Below, piece by piece: positions 8,463-16,460 of a stretch of DNA of 64,000 nt (position 1 is the first letter of the stretch; each line of letters begins with the position of its first letter). The translations under genes were made by a program, and so were the position numbers. The notes below the pieces were generated by a model that ran no database searches, was not told where the DNA came from, and saw only the letters and a list, made by a program, of their open reading frames with translations. Source of the DNA: Actinopolymorpha pittospori (lineage in GTDB: Bacteria; Actinomycetota; Actinomycetes; Propionibacteriales; Actinopolymorphaceae); assembly GCF_014873875.1 (NCBI RefSeq), contig NZ_JADBEM010000001.1, positions 10,284,717 to 10,348,716 on the forward strand, read 5' to 3'.

Positions 8463-9383
8463 CTACGTCCGACGGGTACGCGCTGAGACCAGGCCCGCGA
8501 GCAGACGCGCGGCCGCGCCACGCGGATCCCGCCCCGGCAGCCACACGGCCCGGAACCGGCGTTCGAACGACACCCCTTCCACCGGGATGGCGACCAGCCG
8601 GCCGTCGGCGAGTTCGGCTCCGACGGCGAGGGCGCTGAGCACGCCCGGCCCCTCCCCCGCCATCACCGCCGCCTTGATCGCGGTCGTCGACCCCAGCTCG
8701 AGACCCGGACGCGCCTCGTAGCCGGCGCCGGCGAGCCGGTGGACGAACACGTCGCGCGTACCGGAGCCGCGTTCGCGCAGGACGAGCCGCTCGGCGCCGA
8801 GTTGGTCCGGGCGGACGCCGCGAGCCCGCCGCGACCGCGCCCACGGATGGGTCGGCGCGACGATCAGCAACAGTTCGTCGGTTCCGACGGTGCGGGACCG
8901 CAGCCCGGTCGGCGCCGTGACCCCCTCCACGAAGCCGAGGTCGGCCCGACGTTCGCGCACCATCGCCGCGACCTGCTCGGAGTTTCCGACCTGCAAGGAG
9001 ACGGCGAGGTCGGGTTCGCCTCCGTGCAGCCGGGACAGCCAGCCCGGCACGAGGTACTCCGCCACCGTCATCGACGCGGCGAGCCGGAGCCGGTCGGCCT
9101 GTTCGGCGCGGAGCGCCGCCACGCCGAGGGTGAGCTCGCGGGCGGCCTCCAGAACCGGACGCGCCCAGTCGACCACGGCCACCCCTTCCGGCGTCAGCCG
9201 GGAGCCCACGGTCGAGCGCTCCAGCAGACGCAAGCCGAGCTTGCGCTCCAGTCCACGAATCCGCTGACTCACCGCGGGCTGGCTGATGCCGTGCAGCCCG
9301 GCGGCCCTTCGCAAGCTGCCGGTCTCGGCGACCGTCACAAGAAGTTGCAGGGTCGCGAGCTCGGGCGTCGCGGGTGGAAGCAC
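8463..9383 (-). CDS. LysR-family transcriptional regulator
   Basis: Regulator with an N-terminal winged HTH (LATLQLLVTVAETGSLRRAA, then GISQPAVSQRIRGLERKLG) and a periplasmic-binding-like co-inducer domain. It is divergent from the YeiH-type exporter gene, which it probably controls, as LysR/YeiH pairs commonly do. The GTG at 9383 is preferred because it puts the HTH at the usual distance from the N-terminus. A GTG at 9413 in the same frame would begin only five bases from the putative LysR site at 9419. Confidence 0.88.
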   Translation of the reverse strand: MLPPATPELATLQLLVTVAETGSLRRAAGLHGISQPAVSQRIRGLERKLGLRLLERSTVGSRLTPEGVAVVDWARPVLEAARELTLGVAALRAEQADRLRLAASMTVAEYLVPGWLSRLHGGEPDLAVSLQVGNSEQVAAMVRERRADLGFVEGVTAPTGLRSRTVGTDELLLIVAPTHPWARSRRARGVRPDQLGAERLVLRERGSGTRDVFVHRLAGAGYEARPGLELGSTTAIKAAVMAGEGPGVLSALAVGAELADGRLVAIPVEGVSFERRFRAVWLPGRDPRGAAARLLAGLVSARTRRT

Positions 9384-9418
9384 ACCCTCAGCGTAGGTGA
9401 CGTCAGCCCTCACCCATA

Positions 9419-9431
9419 TAAGCGTCGCTTA
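9419..9431. promoter_or_regulatory. LysR box (T-N11-A) in the divergent promoter
   Basis: TAAGCG-T-CGCTTA is a 13-bp perfect dyad with the exact T-N11-A spacing of LysR-type binding sites. It lies between the lysR gene and the exporter gene. Confidence 0.65.
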
Positions 9432-9530
9432 CCACCTGCGCCGAAAACGACGGCTACCCCCGCACACCGACAACGAGCATCGTGATCAGTGGCCGCGGAA
9501 CACGACCGTGGACAGGCGGAAGGAGCGGGC

Positions 9531-10565
9531 GTGGTCGGCGTAGTCCTCCCGCTGGCCGTGGCCGCGACGGCGACCGTCCTCGGCCGTTTCGTCCCGGTGG
9601 CCGGCGCACCGGTGCTCGCCCTGGCGTTGGGCGTGGTGGTGATCACGACGGTGCCGAGGTTGGGACGTTTCGGGTCCGCGGTCGTGGGCGCCGGCAGATG
9701 GTCGATCCAGGCCGCGGTCGTCGTACTCGGCGCGAACCTGTCCCTGCACCAGATCGCACACACCGGAGCGAGTTCGCTGCCCGTCCTCGCCGGTACCCTC
9801 GCCGTCGCGTTGGGAGGCGCACCGCTCCTCGGTCGGGCGATGGGCGTCAGCGGCGGACTGCGCACCCTGATCGGTGTGGGAACGGGCATCTGCGGAGCGT
9901 CCGCGATCGCGGCGACGTCGCGTGTCGTGGTCGTCACCGAGGCCGAGATCGCCTACGCCGTGTCCACGATCTTCGCGTTCAACGTCGCCGCCGTACTGGT
10001 GTTCCCGCTGCTGGGTCACCTGCTGGGACTGTCCGCACCAGGGTTCGGCCTGTGGGCGGGCAGCGCCGTGAACGACACCTCCTCCGTGGTCACGGTCGGG
10101 TACGCGTTCAACGCCACCGCGGGCGATCACGCGGTCGTCGTCAAGCTGACCCGGACCCTCGCCATCATCCCCGTGACGATCGGGCTCGCCCTCGCGCGCG
10201 CCCGTGCCGAGCGGGGACCCGCCGGCCCCTCGGCTGCCGGGTCGAGCGAACCGAGCGGGCGGCCCGGGCCCACCGGGCCGGCCGGGGCACGTTCGTGGCC
10301 GTTCCGGTTGGTGCCCGGCTTCCTCCTCCTCTTCCTGTGCGCGGGTCTGGCGAACACGGTCGGGCTGGTCCCCGCCGTCGCCCAGGCACCGCTGTCCACG
10401 GCGGCCGGGTTCCTGGTCACGGTCGGACTCGCGGCGGTCGGACTGGGTACGCGGCTGCACGACCTGCGGCGTACCGGGCCACGCCCGATGCTGTTCGGTG
10501 GGCTCCTCTGGGCAGCCCTCGCCTGCACCGGTCTCGCGATCCAGGCGGTCACCGGCCAGTGGTGA
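9531..10565 (+). CDS. YeiH-family putative sulfate exporter (UPF0324)
   Basis: Integral membrane protein of 344 residues with about ten hydrophobic helices. The family signature segments GVGTGICGASAIAATSRVV and GSAVNDTSSVVTVGYAF are both present. The GTG at 9531 is chosen because AAGGAG precedes it by five bases; a GTG at 9489 lacks this. A Pro/Gly/Ala-rich cytoplasmic insert lies at roughly residues 223-260. Sulfate or sulfonate export is the usual family assignment, not shown here. Partner of the divergent LysR gene. Confidence 0.85.
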   Translation: MVGVVLPLAVAATATVLGRFVPVAGAPVLALALGVVVITTVPRLGRFGSAVVGAGRWSIQAAVVVLGANLSLHQIAHTGASSLPVLAGTLAVALGGAPLLGRAMGVSGGLRTLIGVGTGICGASAIAATSRVVVVTEAEIAYAVSTIFAFNVAAVLVFPLLGHLLGLSAPGFGLWAGSAVNDTSSVVTVGYAFNATAGDHAVVVKLTRTLAIIPVTIGLALARARAERGPAGPSAAGSSEPSGRPGPTGPAGARSWPFRLVPGFLLLFLCAGLANTVGLVPAVAQAPLSTAAGFLVTVGLAAVGLGTRLHDLRRTGPRPMLFGGLLWAALACTGLAIQAVTGQW

Positions 10566-10763
10566 CCCACGGCGAGGAGGCGAGTCGTCCGGGCGGGATA
10601 TGGCATGAAACGTCCGGGCTCGCCCCGCTTCAGCGCCTGCCGGTGTTCGGCCAAGACCCTAGAATCGGCCTCACCACGCCGCGCACCCGCCGGCGACGGC
10701 CTGCCGCTCCCACCTCTCGCGCAGTCCGGAAGCTCGAGCCGTCGCCCAGGCTCCGAACCAGGG

Positions 10764-11672
10764 ATGAGTGCCGACATGCTGGTCATCGCCAACAAGGCAG
10801 CGGGCAGCACCGAGCAGGAGGCTGTCAGCGAAGCGCTGGAGGTTCTCCGCGGCGATGGTCCGGCCGAGCTGTGCTACTCCGAGTCCCGCGAACAACTCGA
10901 GGAGCTTCTCGACCGGCTCGACGGTCGCACCCTCGTCGTGGTCGGCGGGGACGGCTCGCTCCACACGACGGTGGCCGCCCTGCACGCACGGGGCGAACTC
11001 GGCTCGGTCCGCATAGGCCTGGTCCCACTCGGCACCGGCAACGACCTCGCCCGTGGACTCGACATCCCCCTCGATCCACGTGAGGCCGCGCGACTCGTCC
11101 TCGACGGGAAGCCGACCCCGATGGACCTGCTCGTCGACGACACCGGCGGCGTGGTCGTCAACGCGGTCCACGTGGGCGTGGGAGCGGATGCCGCGCAGGC
11201 GGCGAGACCGATGAAGTCCCGCCTGGGTCCGCTCGCGTTCCCGGTCGGTGCGGTCATGGCCGGGCTGCGGACGAAGGGGTGGCGGCTGGAGGTCGTGGTC
11301 GACGGTAGGACCATCGCGGTCCCCCGGCGCAAGGCACTGATGGTGGGGCTGGCCAACGCACCGAGCATCGCGGGGGGAACGGCACAGCTCCATCCGCACG
11401 CGGACCCACACGACGGCCTGGTCGACGTCGTGGTGTCGCACTCGGTCTCCCCGCTGGCGAGGCTCGGCTACGCCGTCCGGCTCCTGCGTGGTGACCACAC
11501 TTCACGCGACGACGTTGTCACGACGCGGGCCAAGGAGGTCAGTGTGGCCGGTGAGCCGTTCTGGCTGAACGCCGACGGCGAGGTCACCGGCCCGACTCGG
11601 AGCCGTTCGTGGACGGTCGCCGCCGGCGCGTGGAAGCTGATCCTGTCCAGCGACGAGAATCAGCCCGGCTGA
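10764..11672 (+). CDS. Diacylglycerol kinase-like lipid kinase (DagK/YegS family)
   Basis: ATP-dependent lipid kinase of 302 residues. It has the catalytic-domain motif VVGGDGSLH near residue 60, the PLGTGNDLARG segment near 88, and a C-terminal beta-sandwich with HADPHDGLVDVVV and the LNADGE signature. It probably phosphorylates diacylglycerol or a related lipid at the inner membrane face. ATG codons at 10764 and 10776 are both possible; neither has a strong ribosome-binding site. A TAGAAT hexamer at about 10660 could be the -10 box. Confidence 0.9.
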   Translation: MSADMLVIANKAAGSTEQEAVSEALEVLRGDGPAELCYSESREQLEELLDRLDGRTLVVVGGDGSLHTTVAALHARGELGSVRIGLVPLGTGNDLARGLDIPLDPREAARLVLDGKPTPMDLLVDDTGGVVVNAVHVGVGADAAQAARPMKSRLGPLAFPVGAVMAGLRTKGWRLEVVVDGRTIAVPRRKALMVGLANAPSIAGGTAQLHPHADPHDGLVDVVVSHSVSPLARLGYAVRLLRGDHTSRDDVVTTRAKEVSVAGEPFWLNADGEVTGPTRSRSWTVAAGAWKLILSSDENQPG

Positions 11673-11682
11673 CCTGGGCGGA

Positions 11683-12522
11683 TCAGCCCTTCCGGTAACG
11701 CGCGTCGAAGAGGCAGTAGACGCCGTAGCAGGCGACTCCGACCGCGATCGCCCCGAGCATCACGGTGCCGTGCGGTTGCCGCGCGAGCGTCGAGAGCGTG
11801 GTGTCGAGTCCGGTGGCCTTCTGCGGGTCGAACGTCACCGCCGCGACCACGATCAGCGCCCCCACCAGGCCGTAGGCCACACCGAGCGCGGCGTAGCCGA
11901 CCTGGCCGAGTGTCAGGGCGATTCGGCGTCCGGGATCGCTTGCCCGGGCGAGATCGAGGTCCTCGGTGAACTTCTTCTTCAGGCCGCGGTAGACGAGGAA
12001 CCCCGCGACCACGACGACGCCGAGGCCGACCAGCCCGACCAGCACCTGTCCCAGCGGCAGCTTGAGCACCTTCGCGGTGAATGCCTCCTGGGTGCCGTTG
12101 GAGCTGCCGCCGCCACCACCGCCCGCGGCGACCTTGCCGGCGCTGAAGGCCAGGACGCCGAACACGACGGCCTCACCCGCACTCGCCAGTCGGCGCATTA
12201 GACGCCGCCGGTCAGAGCCCGCACCTGAGTAGCCCCACGCCGCCTCGGCCAACTGCCACAGCACCAGCGCGACCAGCCCGACGCAGATCGCCCAGAGGAG
12301 CACCTGACCGCCGGGCTGGTTGGCCAGCGTCTGCAGGGCTCCGGACTTGTCGGGCTTGCCACTGCCGCCGGTCGCGACCTTGAAGGCGAGGTAGGCGAAG
12401 GCGAGATTGACGACGCCGTAGGCGGCCAGGCCGACCCGGCCGAGCAGCTTCACCGGCCGGCTGTCGGCCGCCTGCTGGGCCTTACGGCCGGCATCCCGAC
12501 CTTGCCCTGTCCGCGTGACCAT
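11683..12522 (-). CDS. DUF1206 membrane protein
   Basis: Predicted six-helix membrane protein of 279 residues built of three repeats, each with a pair of helices around a GR.GL.AYGVV / GQVGYAALGVAYGLVG type segment. Matches the DUF1206 family of actinobacteria, whose function is unknown. The ATG at 12522 follows GGGAG. It converges on the lipid kinase gene with only ten bases between them. Confidence 0.85.
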   Translation of the reverse strand: MVTRTGQGRDAGRKAQQAADSRPVKLLGRVGLAAYGVVNLAFAYLAFKVATGGSGKPDKSGALQTLANQPGGQVLLWAICVGLVALVLWQLAEAAWGYSGAGSDRRRLMRRLASAGEAVVFGVLAFSAGKVAAGGGGGGSSNGTQEAFTAKVLKLPLGQVLVGLVGLGVVVVAGFLVYRGLKKKFTEDLDLARASDPGRRIALTLGQVGYAALGVAYGLVGALIVVAAVTFDPQKATGLDTTLSTLARQPHGTVMLGAIAVGVACYGVYCLFDARYRKG

Positions 12523-12550
12523 TACGCGCTCCCGCCTCTTGTTCGTTCCG

Positions 12551-12590
12551 GGTTGTCCGAGCGACGTTCGAGGTTGTCCGAGCGACGTTC
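12551..12590. repeat. 19-bp perfect direct repeat
   Basis: GGTTGTCCGAGCGACGTTC at 12551-12569 and again at 12572-12590, period 21 bp, in the promoter region of the DUF1206 gene. The spacing of two helical turns would suit cooperative binding of a regulator on one face. Confidence 0.75.
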
Positions 12591-12605
12591 TCTTCGCGGC
12601 CGTGC

Positions 12606-12839
12606 TCAGAGCGCGGGAGGCGGCGGGCCGTCGTCGTACACCCGACGCTCCTCGACCCGCGCGGTCGCCGCACGACGCCGCGGACCCCAGATCACCAGGG
12701 TCAGGATGATGCCCAACACACCGACGATCAACAGGATCCAGCCGACCACCGAGAGTTCGAGTCCCGAGATGTCGTAGTCGACCGCGAACGCGAGGATGGC
12801 GCCGACAGCGATCAGAAGGATGCTGACGCCGATTCCCAT
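12606..12839 (-). CDS. Small two-helix membrane protein (DUF6458-like)
   Basis: A 77-residue protein with helices MGIGVSILLIAVGAILAFAV and VVGWILLIVGVLGIILTLVIW separated by DYDISGLEL, then a basic, Pro-rich cytoplasmic tail. This is the usual form of a small actinobacterial protein family of unknown role. The ATG at 12839 follows GAGGTGG; a GTG nine bases upstream is less well placed. Confidence 0.8.
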   Translation of the reverse strand: MGIGVSILLIAVGAILAFAVDYDISGLELSVVGWILLIVGVLGIILTLVIWGPRRRAATARVEERRVYDDGPPPPAL

Positions 12840-13016
12840 GGAGACCACCTCACAGCTGGTTGGTCAGGTCTGGTAGCTCAGGTCCGAAACATCCCCGTTG
12901 CCCCCTGCTCTCACACGCTAGGGCACATTCGAACTTGACGCGAACCGACCAGGTCCGGCCGTACGGAACCACCCACAGCACCCGGCCGAACACGCACCAC
13001 GCGCAACAGGAGACAC

Positions 13017-13049
13017 AAAAGCGGTGCCCGCGCCGTGTGGCGCGGGCAC
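13017..13049 (-). terminator. Rho-independent terminator of csbD-like gene
   Basis: GTGCCCGCGCC (13024-13034) and GGCGCGGGCAC (13039-13049) form a perfect 11-bp stem with a four-base loop. On the minus strand it is followed by a T-run (AAAA at 13017-13020 on the plus strand). It is placed 34 bases after the gene's stop. Confidence 0.9.
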
Positions 13050-13082
13050 CCGCAGTGAACTCAGAAACTCAGGACGCGAAGG

Positions 13083-13286
13083 CTAGTCCTTGTCGAACAT
13101 CTTCTTCGCGGAGTCCTTGGCATCGCCCGCCGCGTCGCCTATCTTTTCGCCAGCCTGCTTCGCGTGGGCCTGCGTCTGCTCCGTGCGGCCCTCTTCGCGC
13201 ATCTCTTCGTCGCCCATGACCTGGCCGACCTTCTCCTTGGCCTTGCCCTTCATGTTCTTGGCCTTGTTCCTCATCTTGTCGCCCAT
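13083..13286 (-). CDS. CsbD-like stress protein
   Basis: A 67-residue, strongly charged, Gly/Lys/Asp/Glu-rich protein (MRNKAKNMKGKAKEKVGQVM...AGEKIGDAAGDAKDSAKKM) with no hydrophobic core. This is the pattern of CsbD-family general stress proteins, whose mechanism is unknown. AGGGAG lies upstream of the ATG and a clear terminator follows, so it is a single-gene transcript. Confidence 0.85.
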   Translation of the reverse strand: MGDKMRNKAKNMKGKAKEKVGQVMGDEEMREEGRTEQTQAHAKQAGEKIGDAAGDAKDSAKKMFDKD

Positions 13287-13629
13287 CGCGGAGGTCTCCC
13301 TTCCCAGGCGCCGCGGCTTCGGGACCTGCTGGCCGCGACCTCACGCTCACAGCACATACCCGTGACGGTGTCTAAGGCAACCGGTCTTCGACTGTTCGAC
13401 TCGGACACTTCCCTTTGACTCGGACACTTCGGTTCGGTACGACGGTGGTGAGTGGCCACCAGGGCCGCCCGCGACATGCGTGTCGCTCACGTATGGGAGG
13501 AAGTGAAGGTCTGGTGCGTTTCCGCGACGCGAGTCATCTCCTCGTCGCCCGTGGGCACTTCCTGCCACGATGAAGGCGCTTCACCCGCCAGGGACGACGA
13601 GACTTCTTACCTGACAGGGATTCGCGCTC
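13287..13629. other. Intergenic stretch with a 14-bp direct repeat
   Basis: Apart from the csbD leader and promoter, the only structure seen is GACTCGGACACTTC at 13398-13411 and 13417-13430 (period 19). No gene is supported. Confidence 0.5.
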
Positions 13630-14131
13630 TCACCCGGTGAGGGCAACGTAGGTGCGCCACGGAACACCAATGACGTAACCAAGTCGTCGATTGGCGCGCA
13701 GGGACGCCTCGTTCACCTCCGCGCCGCCGGTTCCAAATCTCCGTACGCCTTCCGCGGCCAGCGTCAGGACCGCCTGTGACTTCACCACCGTCGCGAACCC
13801 ACGACCACGAAAGAGTCACGACGTACCAGCGGTGGATTCCCTGCTCGCGGAGGCGTTCCGTCACGGCATCGTGCATGGCGAACCAGGACCTGTCGTCGGC
13901 GGCCACGATCTGCACGCGACACGTGTTCGCAGCGTCGTTCATCCCGGACAGCGAGGCCGCGGCCACGACCTCCGGCGTGGATCCAGCGAGCTCACCGACC
14001 AGGACCTGCGTCGCGGAGGGCAGCGTGGCGAGGTCAGGGCCGTCGGAGGCGAGACGGGGAAACGTACGCCGCCAGAGCATACGGACCTGGTCGACGTCGG
14101 AGGCGGGCTGCGCCGGCCGGACACTGAGCAC
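13630..14131 (-). pseudogene. GNAT acetyltransferase remnant, frameshifted or internally deleted
   Basis: The first ~105 codons from GTG 14131 read like an N-terminal GNAT half (VRPAQPASDVDQVRMLW..., VVAAASLSG). From about 13812 the frame loses similarity, while a neighbouring frame gives a good GNAT C-terminal half: the acetyl-CoA loop RGRGFATVVKS, then EVNEASLRANRRLGYV, ending at the stop at 13632-13630. The expected NTH...P strand before the loop is missing. Either a two-domain protein lost its middle or a frameshift hit a single-domain one. No ribosome-binding site precedes the start. Probably non-functional. Confidence 0.75.
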
Positions 14132-14159
14132 CGGGTCGGCCGGGTTCAGTGAACCTGGG

Positions 14160-14894
14160 TGCGGTCGTGGACCCGGTGGTCACGGTGGCCAGGACTGCAT
14201 CGCCGAAGTCCAACGTGATCTGGTAGTTGTCGGGAGTTTCGACGTCGATCAGCTCACCGTCAACCACACGTTGCGGGCGAAGGCGGCCGGTGAACGCCGA
14301 GACCCGGCGTACGGGACCGAGCAGCCCGGCGAGCGCGGTGATGTTGTAGACGCCGAGGTCGAACAGCGGCCCGCCACCCGCGCGGTAGAACCACGGGCCC
14401 CAGTCGGGACCGTCCCAGCCGTAGCGCCCTCGGGCCAGTGCCGGCCGGCCGATGTCGCCGTCGCGGATGTGGCGCCACATCGCCTGGAACGTCGGGCTGA
14501 GGATCACGAACGGTGCACACACCAGGTGGCCCGCGCTCGTCTTGGACAGTTCGACGAGTTCGGCCGCCTCCTCCAGCGTGGTCGCCATCGGCTTCTCCAC
14601 CAGCACGTGCTTGCCGGCCAGCAAGGCGGCCTTGGCAAGCCGCCCGTGCTCGGGCATCGAGGTGAGGACGAGAACGACGTCGACCTCGGGGTCGTCCAGG
14701 ACCTCGGTGTGGTCGGTGGTGAACCGCTGAACTCCTGGCTCACGGAGTACGACGTCGCGCAGGTCCGGGTTCACGTCACACGCGACCAGGTCTCCGACCT
14801 GGCCGCGGCTGCGCAGCTGCCGGATCAAGGACATGTAAGGGCCGCGCATCACGCGACCGCATCCGACCAACCCCAGCTTCAACGGCCCACCCAC
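14160..14894 (-). pseudogene. Gfo/Idh/MocA oxidoreductase, 3' third missing
   Basis: NAD(P)-dependent sugar or inositol dehydrogenase family. From GTG 14894 (GGAGG five bases upstream) it has the Rossmann motif LGLVGCGRVMRG, EKPMATTLEEA and GGGPLFDLGVYNI. Similarity ends after DFGDAVLATVTTG at about codon 240, near position 14170. A normal member continues for roughly 120 more residues. The frame then runs through unrelated codons to a stop at 14034, overlapping the GNAT remnant. The junction looks like a deletion scar joining two broken genes. Confidence 0.75.
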
Positions 14895-15011
14895 CACGAC
14901 CTCCGTCGACGAGACAGCTCGATGTCTGCTGGACGCTAGAGACCGGCCGCGCGGGCAGTCAACCGGGCCGCGCGCAGGTGGCACTGATCGGACTTCCTTG
15001 CAGCGCCGGCC

Positions 15012-15837
15012 CTACGGCTGGGGACGGAGCCGGGTGAGCTTGTCGGGATTCAGGACGCAGTAGATGCCGTGGACGAGGCCGTCGCGGGTGTGGACGGAGA
15101 CGACCTGGTCGATACCGTCGACGGTGACCCAGATGGCGGGCCGGCCGTTGACCTCGACCAGCCGGAAATCCTCGAACGGATACCTTCGGACCAGGCCCGC
15201 GATGAAGGCGACGACGTTGGTCAGTCCGGACACCGGACGCAGCGCGGCGCGCACCTTGCCGCCGCCGTCGTTCCAGGCGACGACGTCGTCGCTGAGCATC
15301 GAGGTCAGCGCGTCGATGTCGCCGCCCTGAGCGGCGTCCATGAAGCTCAGCAGCAGCTTCGCGTGGTCCTGTGAGGACGGCTGGAACCGATCACGGCCCT
15401 CGGCCAGCCGTGCGGCGGCCCGGTGTGGATCTGGCGGCAGTTCGCGACCGTGGCGCCGATGATCGGCGCGATGTCGTCGTAGGGCAGGTCGAACGCCTCA
15501 CGCAGGAGGAACACCGCCCGCTCCGGCGGCGAGAGGCGCTCCATCAGGTGCAGGGCGGCATAGGACAGGGTGTCGCGGAGTTCGGCGGTGTCGAGGGGCC
15601 CGAACGCGGCGCTGTCCACGGGTTCGGGCAGCCACGGTCCGGTGTATGCCTCGCGGGTGACCCGGGCGCTTCGCAGCTGGTCCAGGGCGAGCCGCGACAC
15701 GATCGTGAGGAGGAACGCCCGGGGCTCCCGGACGTCCACCCGGTCGGCGGCGGTCCAGCGCAGGAAGGCGTCCTGAACCACGTCCTCCGCGTCCCACATG
15801 CTGCCGAGCAGGCGGTACGCCAAGCCCAGCAGCAGGG
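15012..15837 (-). pseudogene. ECF41-type RNA polymerase sigma factor, truncated and frameshifted
   Basis: Sigma-70 region 2 (AYRLLGSMWDAEDVVQDAF) and region 4 (LSPPERAVFLLREAFDLPYDDIAPIIGAT) are read from about 15840 to 15425. The frame then shifts by one near 15420, where one base appears missing in the CACACCGGGCC context. The second frame gives RAAARLAEGRD and the SnoaL-like C-terminal domain with the ECF41 signatures DGGGK and NPDKL, ending at 15012. The start codon and about 20 N-terminal residues are absent because the IS607-type element abuts the gene at about 15838. Confidence 0.85.
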
Positions 15838-15890
15838 TCTGTCTTTAATAGTTGAATTTGAGTTGTTATTAGCTGTCATATAGTAGTGAC

Positions 15891-16460
15891 GTGAACTTGA
15901 AGGAGTGGGCGGCTTCCCAGGGTGTCGGTTACGCCACTGCTCTGCGGTGGTACAAGGCTGGGAAGTTGCCCGTTCCGGCGTATCAGGTCGGGCGGTTGAT
16001 CGTCATCGGTGAGCCTGGAGTCGCCGCTGGTAGGGCTGTGGCCGTTTATGCCCGTGTCTGTTCAAGTGACCAGAGCGCCGACCTCGACCGGCAGGTTGCG
16101 CGGGTGTCGGCGTGGGCCACGACCAACAGCTACCAAATTGGCAAGGTCGTGACCGAGGTCGGGTCCGCGCTCAACGGGAAGCCTCAGAAGTTCCTCGCAC
16201 TGCTTCGTGACCAGTCGGTGCAGACGATCATCGTTGAGCGCCGCGACCGCTTCGCTGGCTTCGGTGCCGAGTATGTGGAGGCCGCTCTCGCGGCGTCGGG
16301 CCGCCGCATGGTTGTGGTGGACCCGTCTGAGGTTGATGAGGATCTGGTTCGGGACGTGACCGAGATCCTGACCTCATTGTGCGCACGGCTCTACGGTCGC
16401 CGCGGCGCCGCCAACCGCGCGGCTCGTGCGGTTGCCGCCCTGTCCGAGGACCCGGCGTGA
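15891..16460 (+). CDS. tnpA: IS607-family serine transposase with Cys at the catalytic Ser position
   Basis: Serine-recombinase transposase of 189 residues. An N-terminal MerR-like HTH (MNLKEWAASQGVGYATALRWYKAGKLP) precedes the catalytic domain with VERRDRF. The family's active-site motif is YARVS; here it reads YARVCSSDQ, so residue 57 (codon TGT at 16059-16061) is Cys instead of the nucleophilic Ser. Such a change would be expected to abolish or greatly reduce strand transfer. GTG start; the leader is AT-rich with a TATAGT hexamer. The stop overlaps the tnpB start (GTGA). Confidence 0.92.
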   Translation: MNLKEWAASQGVGYATALRWYKAGKLPVPAYQVGRLIVIGEPGVAAGRAVAVYARVCSSDQSADLDRQVARVSAWATTNSYQIGKVVTEVGSALNGKPQKFLALLRDQSVQTIIVERRDRFAGFGAEYVEAALAASGRRMVVVDPSEVDEDLVRDVTEILTSLCARLYGRRGAANRAARAVAALSEDPA

